The notes beneath the pieces were generated by a model, which did no database searches, was not told the origin of the DNA, and saw nothing but the letters and a program-made list of their open reading frames with translations. Positions 7,791 to 17,763 of a stretch of 64,000 nucleotides of DNA are shown piece after piece. Every line of letters begins with the position of its first letter. Position 1 is the stretch's first letter. Origin of the DNA: Rhodococcus sp. KBS0724 (lineage in GTDB: Bacteria; Actinomycetota; Actinomycetes; Mycobacteriales; Mycobacteriaceae); the NCBI RefSeq assembly GCF_005938745.2, contig NZ_VCBX02000001.1, positions 2,328,001 to 2,392,000 on the forward strand, written 5' to 3'. A program made the position numbers and the translations under genes.

Positions 7791-8737
7791 CTACGGTTGC
7801 TGAGCCCAGAACTGCGGTGGACGACGCGCCGCCGGTCCGAATCGACAAGAAGATCTCTCGCGCCGAGGGGTGGCGTCGGCGAGGTCCGTTGCTGCCGGCG
7901 TTGATCTTCTCGATCGTCGTCACTCAGATCCCCTTCCTGTTCACGCTGTACTACTCCACGCAGTCGTGGAACCTCGTGCGGCCGGGATCACGGCAATTCA
8001 ACGGTCTGGACAACTACATCGAGGTGTTCAAGGACAGTCAGTTCCGTGAGGTGGCTGTCAACACGGTCATCATGATCGTGGGTACGGTCATCGTGTCCGT
8101 GATCCTCGGACTGGCGTTGGCACTGCTTCTCGACCGAGCGTTCCTGGGCCGTGGAATTGTGCGAACGCTACTGATCACGCCGTTCCTCATCACCCCGGTT
8201 GCCGGCGCATTGCTCTGGAAGACAACAATGTTCGACCCCGTGTTCGGCATCGTGAACTTCGTTCTCCAGCCGTTCGGCGTCGGCCAGGTGGACTGGGTGA
8301 GCAAGTTCCCGCTCGCCGCGGTCATGATCAATCTGATCTGGCAGTGGACCCCTTTCATGATGTTGCTGATCCTGGCCGGGCTGCAGTCCATGCCCCGCGA
8401 CATTCTCGAAGCCGCACGGGTCGACGGCGCCAAGCCGTTCGCGATGTTCCGCGAATTGACGTTGCCGCATCTGCGCCGCTTCATCGAACTCGGCGCGGTA
8501 CTCGGTGCGATCTACCTCGTGAACACCTTCGACGCGGTGTACATGATGACGTCGGGAGGGCCGGGAGTGGCCAGCTCGAACCTGCCGTTCTACATCTACC
8601 AGCGTGCGTTCCTCGGCTTCGACGTCGGTCAAGCCGCGGCGATGGGCGTCGTGACAGTGATCGCGACCATCATCGTGTCGACACTCGCGCTCCGATTGAT
8701 CTTCAAGAGCTTCACCGGTAATGAGGAGGCTGCGTGA
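7787..8737 (+). CDS. ABC transporter permease (MalF-like)
   Basis: A 316-residue inner-membrane permease with about six transmembrane segments, starting near PLLPALIFSIVVTQIPFLFT. The cytoplasmic coupling loop that docks on the ATPase is visible as EAARVDGAKPFAMFRELTLP (the EAA motif, residues about 205-225). It overlaps the binding-protein gene through ATGA and the next permease by one to four bases, indicating translational coupling. The partner MalG-type permease and MsmX/UgpC-type ATPase follow, completing a carbohydrate-uptake importer. Confidence 0.92.
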   Translation: MTTVAEPRTAVDDAPPVRIDKKISRAEGWRRRGPLLPALIFSIVVTQIPFLFTLYYSTQSWNLVRPGSRQFNGLDNYIEVFKDSQFREVAVNTVIMIVGTVIVSVILGLALALLLDRAFLGRGIVRTLLITPFLITPVAGALLWKTTMFDPVFGIVNFVLQPFGVGQVDWVSKFPLAAVMINLIWQWTPFMMLLILAGLQSMPRDILEAARVDGAKPFAMFRELTLPHLRRFIELGAVLGAIYLVNTFDAVYMMTSGGPGVASSNLPFYIYQRAFLGFDVGQAAAMGVVTVIATIIVSTLALRLIFKSFTGNEEAA

Positions 8738-9594
8738 TGACTACCGCACACACGACAACCGACAAGCCGATTGTCAAGAAGAAGAAAAGCGGCAAGTTCA
8801 GCCCATGGTCGGTGGTGGCGTGGATTGTCGCCCTCGGCTTCTTCTTTCCGGTCTTCTGGATGGTTCTGACGGCCTTCAAAACCGAGGCCGACGCGTACAC
8901 GGATCCACCGAAGTTGTTCTTCACCCCGACGCTCGAGCAGTTCCGTGCCGTTCTCGATTCGGGTCTTGGTACCACGCTGGCGAACTCGGCATTCGCCACC
9001 GGAATGTCCACGATTCTTGTTCTGCTACTGGGTGTTCCGGCAGCGTTTGCGCTCTCTCTTCGCCCCGTGAAGAAGACGCAGGATGTGCTGTTCTTCTTCA
9101 TCAGCACCAAGATGCTCCCCGTCGTGGCAGCGATCGTGCCGCTGTACGTGATCGTCAACGACATCGGATTGCTCGACAACATCTGGGCGCTGGTCATCTT
9201 GTACACGTCGATGAATCTGCCGATCGCGGTGTGGATGATGCGCTCGTTCTTCCTCGAAGTGCCCGGAGAACTCCTCGAGGCCGCCAGTATGGACGGCGCG
9301 AGCTTGTGGACCTCGGTTCGTGAAGTCATCCTGCCGCTGATCTCGCCCGGAATCGCTGCCACAGCGCTGATCTGCGTGATCTTCTCGTGGAACGAGTTCT
9401 TCTTCGCAGTCAACCTGACGGCTGTTCAAGCGCAGACGATTCCAGTGTTCCTGGTGGGATTCATCACCGGTGAGGGCCTCTACTGGGCCCGGCTGTCCGC
9501 AGCGGCAACCATGGCGGCGCTTCCCGTCATCCTGGCCGGGTGGTTCGCCCAGAACAAGCTCGTGCGCGGTCTGTCCTTCGGCGCCATCAAATGA
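8737..9594 (+). CDS. ABC transporter permease (MalG-like)
   Basis: A 285-residue permease of the MalG type, partner of the preceding gene. Segments begin at VVAWIVALGFFFPVFWMVLT. The EAA coupling motif is LLEAASMDGASLWTSVREVI near residue 190, and the C-terminus ends in a short FGAIK-like tail. ATG at 8737 is preferred, eight bases after GAGGAGG; GTG at 8734 is an equally possible start one codon earlier. The 45-base gap to the ATPase holds its own ribosome site (TTCAGGAG). Confidence 0.92.
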   Translation: MTTAHTTTDKPIVKKKKSGKFSPWSVVAWIVALGFFFPVFWMVLTAFKTEADAYTDPPKLFFTPTLEQFRAVLDSGLGTTLANSAFATGMSTILVLLLGVPAAFALSLRPVKKTQDVLFFFISTKMLPVVAAIVPLYVIVNDIGLLDNIWALVILYTSMNLPIAVWMMRSFFLEVPGELLEAASMDGASLWTSVREVILPLISPGIAATALICVIFSWNEFFFAVNLTAVQAQTIPVFLVGFITGEGLYWARLSAAATMAALPVILAGWFAQNKLVRGLSFGAIK

Positions 9595-9639
9595 CCCGGT
9601 GCAATCCACTACCTCGCCTCACACTTTCAGGAGTTCGTC

Positions 9640-10734
<1,095 letters not shown>

Positions 10735-10750
10735 GCCCCATCCGAAATCG

Positions 10751-10792
10751 TGCCCTGCTCGGCGCTCGAACTCGATCGCGCCGAGCAGGGCA
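10751..10792 (+). terminator. Strong hairpin ending the transporter operon
   Basis: Perfect 15-base arms (TGCCCTGCTCGGCGC and its complement) enclose a 12-base loop, 17 bases after the ATPase stop. Only a short TT follows. It should end or attenuate the transcript ahead of the fructokinase gene. Confidence 0.75.
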
Positions 10793-10825
10793 TTACCATG
10801 ATCGCCTGAAAGTTAAGGTCTATCG

Positions 10826-11737
10826 ATGAGTGATACCCGAAATCTATCCGTCGTGGTGTGTGGTGAGGGACTGGTCGATCTGGTGCCGGTGGGGGAGAAC
10901 TTCTCACCCAAGCTGGGCGGCGGACCGTTCAACGTCGCACTCGCTTTGGGCAGACTCGGGTCGGCTGTAGGGTTCGTCTCCCGGTTGTCGGCCGACGCGT
11001 TTGGTGATCGCATGATCGCCTCCCTGACCGCGTCGGGCGTCGACACCAGTGGAGTCGACCGTGGGCCGGAGCCGACCACACTCGCCGTCGTCAATCTTTC
11101 CGGCGACGGTAGCGCCCGGTACAGCTTCTATCTGGAGGGGACGGCGGATCGGCTCTTCAGTGCGCCGGAACTTCCCGACGCCCGCGCATTCTCCTTCGGG
11201 ACCCTCTCGCTGGTGTTGGAACCCGGGGCGTCGGCATATGAAGCTCTGCTGATCGAGGCGCACGCACGCGGACGACTCACCATGGTGGACCCCAATATTC
11301 GCCCGGCCGTCATCGCTGACCCCGACGCGTACCGTCGACGCTTCCGCACGTGGTTGCCGTCCGTCGACATCCTCAAAGTGAGCGACGACGACGCGATGTG
11401 GCTGGGCTCGGTCGACGGCCGTGAGTGGCTGGACGAAGGTGTGGGGGCGATCTTGTTGACGCGCGGCGGCGATGGATTGACAGTGCTGACACCGGGATTC
11501 GAGGTGTCGGTACCGGCGCCGACGGTCCGGGTCGCAGACACCATCGGAGCGGGAGACACGGTGCACGGCGCGCTGTTGGCTTACCTGGAGCGTCACGACG
11601 CACTTGATCCCGCCGCTGTTCGCAGCTTTACGGCACCGCAATGGGAGGCGGCGCTGGAGTTCGCGGCGCGGGCGGCGGCCGTCACGGTGTCACGACCAGG
11701 TGCTGACCCGCCGTGGTCGGCGGAGTTGTCCCACTGA
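10826..11737 (+). CDS. PfkB-family sugar kinase, probable fructokinase
   Basis: A 303-residue ribokinase/PfkB-fold kinase. Signature one is the GGGPFNVALALGRLG stretch near residue 32; signature two, with the catalytic Asp and anion hole, is VADTIGAGDTVHGALLAYLE near 235. A kinase of this type would phosphorylate fructose released by the mannitol and sorbitol dehydrogenases, closing the route into glycolysis; that is inferred from location. A hairpin separates it from the transporter operon, so it may be read by leakage or its own promoter in the 90-base gap. Confidence 0.88.
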   Translation: MSDTRNLSVVVCGEGLVDLVPVGENFSPKLGGGPFNVALALGRLGSAVGFVSRLSADAFGDRMIASLTASGVDTSGVDRGPEPTTLAVVNLSGDGSARYSFYLEGTADRLFSAPELPDARAFSFGTLSLVLEPGASAYEALLIEAHARGRLTMVDPNIRPAVIADPDAYRRRFRTWLPSVDILKVSDDDAMWLGSVDGREWLDEGVGAILLTRGGDGLTVLTPGFEVSVPAPTVRVADTIGAGDTVHGALLAYLERHDALDPAAVRSFTAPQWEAALEFAARAAAVTVSRPGADPPWSAELSH

Positions 11738-11754
11738 GAGTTTGTCCCACTGAG
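11726..11754 (+). repeat. Tandem duplication across the fructokinase stop codon
   Basis: TTGTCCCACTGAG occurs at 11726-11738 and again at 11742-11754. The first copy holds the TGA stop. The offset is 16 bases, so the second copy is out of frame and untranslated. Confidence 0.9.
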
Positions 11755-11831
11755 CGGGTCGTTTCCGAAATGCCGGGCACGTGTTTTCCCAGCTCAATTG
11801 GACGTCTGACCTGCGGCACGAAAACTTTCGT

Positions 11832-11845
11832 TAGAACACGTTCCA
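11832..11845. promoter_or_regulatory. Candidate KstR-type operator before the NDMA-dependent ADH
   Basis: TAGAACACGTTCCA fits the published KstR consensus TnnAACnnGTTnnA at every fixed position and extends to a near-palindrome (TTAGAAC-AC-GTTCCAA). It stands 67 bases before the dehydrogenase start, a promoter-like location. KstR is a TetR repressor of sterol catabolism in mycolic actinomycetes. Regulation is inferred from the motif alone. Confidence 0.5.
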
Positions 11846-11912
11846 ATTTCCGCTATTTGTGGCTATGGTCACAGTGATAGATGCGGGTGTGCGAATGAAA
11901 GGGTGAACTGAC

Positions 11913-13040
11913 GTGAAGACCAAGGGTGCAATCCTGTGGGGCCTGGGCGAGAAATGGTCCGTCGAGGAGATCGAGATCGGCGATCCGGTAGCCGGCGAAG
12001 TCCAGATCCGCATGGAAGCGGCCGGAATGTGCCACTCCGATCACCACATCGTCACCGGCGCCACGCCGATGCCGTCGTTCCCCGTGATGGGTGGCCACGA
12101 AGGCTCGGGCGTCATCACCAAACTCGGCCCCGAGGTCTCCGGTCTCGAGGTCGGCGACCACGTCGTGCTGTCCTTCATTCCGGCCTGTGGAACCTGTCCG
12201 GCGTGTTCGGCCGGACATCAGAATCTCTGTGATCTCGGCATGGGACTGCTCAGCGGCCAGGCAATCAGTGACGGCACGTACCGAATTCAGGCTCGCGGCG
12301 AGAACGTGATCCCGATGTGCCTGCTCGGAACGTTTGCCCCGTACATGGTTGTGAACCAGTCCTCGGTGGTGAAGATCGACAAGGACATCCCGTTCGAGGT
12401 GGCCGCGCTTGTCGGTTGCGGCGTTCCTACCGGTTGGGGTTCGGCGACGCACATTGCCGACGTCAAGCCAGGCGAAGACGTCGTGATCATGGGCGTCGGC
12501 GGCGTCGGCATCAGCGCGCTGCAGGGTGCTGTCGCATCCGGTGCGCGGTACATCTTTGCCATCGATCCGGTGCCGTGGAAGCGAGAGCAGGCCCTGAAGT
12601 TCGGTGCCACCCACGCGTTCGAGAGTGCCGCTGCGGCAATTCAACCCATCATCGAGGTGACGCACGGACGCATGGCACAGAAGACCATCATCACCGTCGG
12701 TGAGATGAAGGGCGAGTACGTCGAAGAAGCGATGATCCTCACGGCCAAGGCCGGACGTTGCGTTGTCACCGCAATGGGTCACCTGACGGACATGGATGTC
12801 AAGCTCAATCTGTTCCTGATGTCGATGCTGCAGAAGGACCTTCAGGGCAACATTTTCGGCGGCGGCAACGCCCGCCAGGATGTTCCGAACCTGCTCGCGA
12901 TGTACAAGGCGGGCAAACTCAACCTCGACGACATGGTCACTCGCACGTACACCCTCGAAGGTGTCAACGACGGCTACCAGGACATGCTGGACGGCAAGAA
13001 TATCCGCGGCGTGATCCGTTACACCGAAGCGGACTGGTGA
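11913..13040 (+). CDS. NDMA-dependent, zinc-containing alcohol dehydrogenase
   Basis: A 375-residue medium-chain dehydrogenase resembling the actinobacterial NDMA-dependent nicotinoprotein group, in which NAD(H) stays bound. The start MKTKGAILWGLGEKWSVEEI and the block HEGSGVITKLGPEVSGLEVG are characteristic. Catalytic zinc ligands are in MCHSDHH and GGHEGSG, and structural-zinc cysteines in PACGTCPACSAGHQNLC are intact. The cofactor motif is VGGVGISA. It would oxidise primary alcohols to aldehydes. It has a 175-base promoter region with a KstR-like palindrome and is followed after 36 bases by a serine hydrolase gene, possibly cotranscribed. The physiological alcohol is unknown. Confidence 0.92.
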   Translation: MKTKGAILWGLGEKWSVEEIEIGDPVAGEVQIRMEAAGMCHSDHHIVTGATPMPSFPVMGGHEGSGVITKLGPEVSGLEVGDHVVLSFIPACGTCPACSAGHQNLCDLGMGLLSGQAISDGTYRIQARGENVIPMCLLGTFAPYMVVNQSSVVKIDKDIPFEVAALVGCGVPTGWGSATHIADVKPGEDVVIMGVGGVGISALQGAVASGARYIFAIDPVPWKREQALKFGATHAFESAAAAIQPIIEVTHGRMAQKTIITVGEMKGEYVEEAMILTAKAGRCVVTAMGHLTDMDVKLNLFLMSMLQKDLQGNIFGGGNARQDVPNLLAMYKAGKLNLDDMVTRTYTLEGVNDGYQDMLDGKNIRGVIRYTEADW

Positions 13041-13076
13041 TCCATCGCTGAACTCACGGGCCAGTAGTCTGATCGA

Positions 13077-13904
13077 GTGCACAGTCTTGACGTCATCGAT
13101 CAGTGGCCCGTCGACAACGCGGCAGCGGTCGTCCTCACGGGAGAATCTTCCGGCGGGGGCGGCCGCATTTCTGCGTCGCACGGCGACCAGAGCCGAGTAT
13201 TTCCGTTGGCGTCGGTAACAAAACTCCTGTGCGCCTATGCAATTCTCGTTGCGGCGGAAGAGGGTGCCGTCGAACTCGATCAGCCGGCCGGCCCCGAAGG
13301 TTCCACGGTGCGCCATCTGCTGGCGCACGCGTCGGGACTGGCCTTCGGAGAGCGAGTCGTCCAAGCGCCCGTCGCGTCGAAGCGGATCTATTCGAGTGCG
13401 GGGTTCGAGGTGCTCGCCGAATTGATCGAACACGAAACCTCGATTCCTTTTGCCGACTATCTGGCCGAGGCGGTGTTCGAACCGTTGCAGATGACGACTG
13501 CGGCATTGGTCGGCCCCGCAGGTCACGGAGCGCAGGCATCGGCGGCCGACCTGTCCCGGTTCGCGGCTGAGCTACTCGCCCCGACGCTGATTTCGCCGCA
13601 GACGTACAAAACCGCGATTTCGGTACAATTCCCCGGACTCAATGGCATTTTGCCGGGATACGGCTCCAAGCGGCCTAATGATTGGGGATTGGGCTTCGAA
13701 ATACGTGGACAAAAGAATCCACATTGGACCGGACTCGAGAATTCTGCGTCGACGTTCGGCCATTTCGGTCAATCCGGAACCTTCCTCTGGGTGGATCCCA
13801 GCATCGACGCTGCCTGCGTCGTTCTGACCGATCGCGCCTTCGGTGATTGGGCAAAGCCGCTATGGACTGAATTGTCCGATCGCGTAATAACGGACATTCG
13901 GTAA
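13077..13904 (+). CDS. Beta-lactamase-fold serine hydrolase
   Basis: A 275-residue protein of the class C beta-lactamase/penicillin-binding-protein-like esterase family. The nucleophile motif Ser-x-x-Lys is seen as SVTK in PLASVTKLLCAYAIL (near residue 47), and a YSSAGFEVLAELIE stretch supplies the second-motif Tyr. A C-terminal FGHFGQSGTFLWVDP block gives a third-motif-like HFGQSG. No signal peptide is visible, so it is probably cytosolic, arguing against a true beta-lactamase. GTG at 13077 is used. It follows the dehydrogenase by 36 bases. Members include esterases and peptidases; substrate unknown. Confidence 0.82.
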   Translation: MHSLDVIDQWPVDNAAAVVLTGESSGGGGRISASHGDQSRVFPLASVTKLLCAYAILVAAEEGAVELDQPAGPEGSTVRHLLAHASGLAFGERVVQAPVASKRIYSSAGFEVLAELIEHETSIPFADYLAEAVFEPLQMTTAALVGPAGHGAQASAADLSRFAAELLAPTLISPQTYKTAISVQFPGLNGILPGYGSKRPNDWGLGFEIRGQKNPHWTGLENSASTFGHFGQSGTFLWVDPSIDAACVVLTDRAFGDWAKPLWTELSDRVITDIR

Positions 13905-14027
13905 CAATTTTCTCTTGTTCCACTGGCGCAACACGAGTAACACAGGCACACTATTCAATCGAGCCTGCTCCACACATTCGACAGAGGTCGTTGGGGAAGA
14001 CGTCCCTCGTCGAAGCAGGAGGCTCGA

Positions 14028-14534
14028 GTGCAACCGAATCACCTCGCGGAACTGACGACTGGTGTGGTCTTCATCCACTCGTCACCCGCAGCGCTATGCC
14101 CGCACGTGGATTGGGCTTTGTCCGCCGCGTTGGGTTGTCCTGCCAAACTGCGGTGGACATCGCAGTTGGCAGACAATGGACTGCTGCGTGCAACAACGGA
14201 TTGGTCGGGGCCCGTCGGAACCGGTGCCCGACTGGTGGATTCACTACGTGCGTGGCCGAAGCTGCGATTCGAGGTTACCGAGAACCCCAGCGACGGCGTC
14301 GACGGTGAGCGCTACAGTCACGTGCCGGGTCTCGGACTGTGGCGCGGTTCCACCAGTGCCAACGGGGACGTTGTCGTCGGCGAACTGCGGCTGCGATCCA
14401 TCATCAACGCGGGCGGCGACATCGTCGGAGAAATCGACCGGGCGATGGGCGCGCCGTGGGACGAAGAGCTGGAACCGTATCGATGCTCCGGCGAGGGTGC
14501 CGAAGTGATGTGGTTGCACCGCCGCGTCAGCTGA
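14028..14534 (+). CDS. DUF3145 family protein
   Basis: A 168-residue protein of an actinobacteria-specific family, recognised by GVVFIHSSPAALCPHVDWAL at the N-terminus, PGLGLWRGSTSANGDVVVGE in the middle and a WDEELEPYRCSGEGAEVMWL end. The function is unknown. In many actinomycetes this family lies beside the fatty-acid-synthesis cluster, as here, convergent with accD6 across a shared terminator. GTG at 14028 follows an AGGAGG-like site (AGCAGGAGG). Confidence 0.85.
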   Translation: MQPNHLAELTTGVVFIHSSPAALCPHVDWALSAALGCPAKLRWTSQLADNGLLRATTDWSGPVGTGARLVDSLRAWPKLRFEVTENPSDGVDGERYSHVPGLGLWRGSTSANGDVVVGELRLRSIINAGGDIVGEIDRAMGAPWDEELEPYRCSGEGAEVMWLHRRVS

Positions 14535-14553
14535 TACACAAACATGAATGAAA

Positions 14554-14589
14554 AAGGTGAGCCTCGCCGTTGTCGGCGGGGCTCACCTT
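14554..14589. terminator. Bidirectional terminator between DUF3145 gene and accD6
   Basis: Arms AAGGTGAGCCTCGCCG and CGGCGGGGCTCACCTT (one T:G pair) close a TTGT loop, flanked by an A run on the left that gives a U tract to minus-strand transcripts. It serves the convergent genes on both sides. Confidence 0.88.
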
Positions 14590-14604
14590 GCATTCGTAGA
14601 GTTC

Positions 14605-16038
14605 TTACAGCGGAATATTCTTGTGCTGCCCACGCACATTCGGAGCGGCGGCGAGGGCGGCGGTGACGATACTGCGAGTCTTCGCCGGATCGATTTCCTG
14701 ATCCACCACACCCATCTCGACTGCCCGGTCAACGCCGCCGGCGATGGCTTCGTGCTCAGCAGCCAACCGGTCGTGGAGGGCTTCACGCTCATCGTCGGGG
14801 GCAGCGGCAAGGGCGCGCTTGTGCAGGATTCCCACCGCGGCCTTTGCGCCCATGACTGCAACCTCGGAATTCGGCCACGCGAACACCGCCGTGGCGCCGA
14901 GCGCCCGTGAATTCATGGCAATGTACGCGCCGCCGTAGATCTTTCGAGTAACCACGGTGACACGGGGGACGCTCGCTTCGGCAAAGGCATGCAACAGCTT
15001 TGCCCCGCGTCGGACGACGCCTTCCCACTCCATCGACACACCGGGGAGATATCCGGGGACGTCGACGACCACAACGAGCGGCACGCCGAAGGCATTGCAC
15101 AGGCGAACGAATCGTGCGGCCTTCTCGGCGCTCTCGGAGTTGAGGCAGCCGCCGAGTCGCAGCGGATTGTTGGCAATGACACCGACAGTGCGGCCGGCCA
15201 TGCGGCCGAACCCTGTGACGATGCTGCGTGCGTAGTTACCTTGCAGCTCTTCGAAACTCGACTCGCCTTCGACGTTGTCGAGCAGTTCGTGAACGATCGG
15301 ACGCACGTCGTACGCGCGCTTCGCCGACGCCGGCATCATGGCCCGCAAATCGGAATCACCGAGTTCGGCGGCGCGCTGATCGAACGTGCCTTGATCGCAG
15401 AGCATGGAGACGAGGCGGCGTGCCCGATGCAGGGCGTCGGACTCGTCGTGCGCGGCGATATGCGCGACGCCTGACTTCTTGCTGTGGGTGTCCGGTCCGC
15501 CGAGCGAGACCATGTCGACCTGCTCGCCCGTCACACTGCGTACGACGTCGGGTCCGGTGACGAACACTCGACCTTCGGGCGCCATGATGACGACGTCGGT
15601 CAGGGCCGGTCCGTACGCGGCGCCGCCGGCGGCAAATCCGAGGACAACGGAAATCTGTGGGACAAGGCCTGATGCGCGGACCATTGCCTCGAAGACAAGT
15701 CCGACAGCGTGCAGAGCTTCGACGCCCTCAGCGAGGCGGGCGCCACCGGAATGCCAGAGCCCCACGATGGGGGTCTGCTCGTCGATGGCGGTGTTGATGG
15801 CGTCGACAAGATGCTTGCACCCGTCGAGGCCCATAGCGCCGCCCATGACGGTGGCATCGGAACAGTAGGCGATGGTGCGGACACCGTCGATCTTTCCGGA
15901 AGCGGCGAGCACACCTGACTTGTCGCGGGGGTGGAGCGGAACCGTGGTTCCCGGATCGAACAGATTCTCCAGGCGCGCTAGGGGATCACGCGGATCTGTC
16001 GACGATTCGGACTTAGTCACGGGGGCCAGGATGGTCAT
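14605..16038 (-). CDS. accD6: Acyl-CoA carboxylase carboxyltransferase (beta) subunit AccD6
   Basis: A 477-residue carboxyltransferase that, with a biotinylated alpha subunit encoded elsewhere, makes malonyl-CoA for FAS-II. Two crotonase-like halves are seen. The first has LWHSGGARLAEGVEALHAVG and the oxyanion block GFAAGGAAYGPAL; the second has PLVVVVDVPGYLPGVSMEWE and KIYGGAYIAMNSRALGA. ATG at 16038 follows AAGGAGGA; five upstream codons in frame are ignored. It is the last gene of the fabD-acpM-kasA-accD6 operon, 108 bases after kasA, the same order as in mycobacteria but without kasB. Confidence 0.94.
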   Translation of the reverse strand: MTILAPVTKSESSTDPRDPLARLENLFDPGTTVPLHPRDKSGVLAASGKIDGVRTIAYCSDATVMGGAMGLDGCKHLVDAINTAIDEQTPIVGLWHSGGARLAEGVEALHAVGLVFEAMVRASGLVPQISVVLGFAAGGAAYGPALTDVVIMAPEGRVFVTGPDVVRSVTGEQVDMVSLGGPDTHSKKSGVAHIAAHDESDALHRARRLVSMLCDQGTFDQRAAELGDSDLRAMMPASAKRAYDVRPIVHELLDNVEGESSFEELQGNYARSIVTGFGRMAGRTVGVIANNPLRLGGCLNSESAEKAARFVRLCNAFGVPLVVVVDVPGYLPGVSMEWEGVVRRGAKLLHAFAEASVPRVTVVTRKIYGGAYIAMNSRALGATAVFAWPNSEVAVMGAKAAVGILHKRALAAAPDDEREALHDRLAAEHEAIAGGVDRAVEMGVVDQEIDPAKTRSIVTAALAAAPNVRGQHKNIPL

Positions 16039-16146
16039 CGCGTCCTCCTTCAATACGTGCCTTCGGCAGAAATGCCGATCGGTGTGCCCGCGGGTGGTGT
16101 TGTCGAATGCGTTCCAACATCACCCGCGGACAAGGTCAACGACTGG

Positions 16147-17397
16147 CTATGCCCGGCCGAAAGCGAGCGCAACATTGTGCCCACCGAAACCGAACGAGTT
16201 GTTCAGTGCGAAATCGAAACTGCCGGTTCGGGCTTCGCCCTTGACGACGTCGAGATCGATCTCTGGATCCTGGTTTTCGAGATTGAGCGTCGGCGGAATG
16301 ATCCCGTCGCGCACAGCCAGAACCGTCAGAACGGACTCGAGGGCGCCGACAGCGCCGATCGAGTGTCCCAGTGCGGATTTCGGTCCGTACACCGCCGCGT
16401 GGTTTCCCACGGCGGCATTGATTGCCGTTGCCTCCGCGATGTCGCCGATCGGCGTCGCGGTGGCGTGAGCATTGATGTGCTTGATGTCGGCCTTCGACAG
16501 GCCGGCCATCTCGATTGCCCGCGTCATGGCTCGCGCCGCGCCCAGACCCTCGGGATGCGGTGCCACGATGTGGTAACCGTCGGACGTGATTCCCGCGCCC
16601 AACAAACGTGCGTGAATCGTCGCGCCACGTGCCTTCGCGTGCTCCTCGGTTTCGAGGATCATCAGCGCGCCGGCTTCACCGAACACAAATCCGTCGCGGT
16701 CCTTGTCGAACGGACGCGAAGCCGCAGTCGGATTGTCGTTGTTGGTGCTCATCGCACGCATCATGGCAAAACTTGCGATGGGAACGGCGTCGATGAAGCT
16801 CTCGACCCCGCCGGCCACCACCATGTCCACGTCACCCATGACAAGCATGCGGTGCGCGTGAGCAATCGCTTCGGAACCGGACGAACAGGCCGAGACAGGA
16901 GTAATGACGCCACCACGGGCGCCGAGCTCGAGTCCCACTGTTGCCGCCGGCCCGTTCGGCATGACCATCTGCACCGAGAACGGGGACACCTTGCGGTATC
17001 CACCCCCGCGAAGCTTGTCGACTGCGTCGATCAAGGTGTCGCCGCCGCCCAGTCCGGTGCCGATGACAACCGCGAGGCGGTCCTGATCGACCTCGGGACT
17101 GCCGGCATTGCTCCACACAGTCCGGCCGAGGGTCAGTGCGAGTCGCTCGACCCAACTCATCCGTCGGATTTCCACTCGCGACAGACCCTCGTCCGGTGAA
17201 ACCTTGAGGTGCCCGCCGATGCGAATCGGAAGGTCGAATTCGTCGATGAACGGGTCGTCGAGGACTCCGATGCCGCTTTCGCCGGCGAGCAAAGCCTTCC
17301 ACGTGCCATCCACATCACCAGCCACCGACGTCGTCGTCGCGAGGCTCGTGACAACGATGTCGGGAAATTTCCCCCTGCGGGTAGAAGCGGAAGTCAC
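16147..17397 (-). CDS. kasA: Beta-ketoacyl-ACP synthase KasA-type (FAS-II elongation)
   Basis: The 416-residue length equals that remembered for M. tuberculosis KasA. The enzyme condenses malonyl-AcpM with acyl-AcpM in meromycolate elongation. The nucleophile is in [16 protein letters not shown] (near residue 171), the second catalytic His in [20 protein letters not shown] (near 345) and the C-terminal [17 protein letters not shown] is intact. The first His motif reads [11 protein letters not shown] instead of the usual NAHGTATP, a Gly-to-Ala change beside the catalytic residue. GTG start at 17397, 7 bases after acpM. Only one Kas gene is present in this operon. Confidence 0.93.
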   Translation of the reverse strand: MTSASTRRGKFPDIVVTSLATTTSVAGDVDGTWKALLAGESGIGVLDDPFIDEFDLPIRIGGHLKVSPDEGLSRVEIRRMSWVERLALTLGRTVWSNAGSPEVDQDRLAVVIGTGLGGGDTLIDAVDKLRGGGYRKVSPFSVQMVMPNGPAATVGLELGARGGVITPVSACSSGSEAIAHAHRMLVMGDVDMVVAGGVESFIDAVPIASFAMMRAMSTNNDNPTAASRPFDKDRDGFVFGEAGALMILETEEHAKARGATIHARLLGAGITSDGYHIVAPHPEGLGAARAMTRAIEMAGLSKADIKHINAHATATPIGDIAEATAINAAVGNHAAVYGPKSALGHSIGAVGALESVLTVLAVRDGIIPPTLNLENQDPEIDLDVVKGEARTGSFDFALNNSFGFGGHNVALAFGRA

Positions 17398-17404
17398 GGT
17401 CGGC

Positions 17405-17680
17405 TCACTCTGCGTTCTTGGCTTCGGCGCCTTCGGCTTCGAGCTTCTGGATGTACGCGACGATGTCGCCGACGGTGCGCAGGCCGGCCAGATCCTCGTC
17501 CGGAACCTTCACGCCGTACTTGTCTTCCGTCTGAACTGCGATCTCGACCATGGACAGCGAGTCGATATCGAGGTCGTCGACGAACGACTTGTCAGCGGTG
17601 ACCTCGGAAGGCTCGATTCCGGTGACCTCCTCGACGATCTGGCCGAGTTCCGCGATGATTTCTTCCTGAGTGTGGGCCAC
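17405..17680 (-). CDS. acpM: Meromycolate acyl carrier protein AcpM
   Basis: A 91-residue acyl carrier protein. The phosphopantetheine-bearing Ser is in [20 protein letters not shown] (near residue 41). The C-terminal tail [13 protein letters not shown] extends beyond a typical bacterial ACP, as in mycobacterial AcpM though shorter. It carries growing chains between FabD, KasA and the FAS-II reductases. GTG at 17680 follows GGGAGCC. It lies between fabD (84 bases upstream) and kasA (7 bases downstream). Confidence 0.94.
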   Translation of the reverse strand: MAHTQEEIIAELGQIVEEVTGIEPSEVTADKSFVDDLDIDSLSMVEIAVQTEDKYGVKVPDEDLAGLRTVGDIVAYIQKLEAEGAEAKNAE

Positions 17681-17763
17681 TGTTGTGGCTCCCTTCTTGA
17701 TCGATTGAGGTGGTAAACCGAGTCCAGCTTCTGGGCAGCTGAATTCGGGGTGAAGCGCCCGGG

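Noticed and set aside
11853..13526. 557-residue minus-strand frame opposite the NDMA-dependent dehydrogenase
   Set aside because: Shadow frame spanning two real plus-strand genes; no domain and biased composition.
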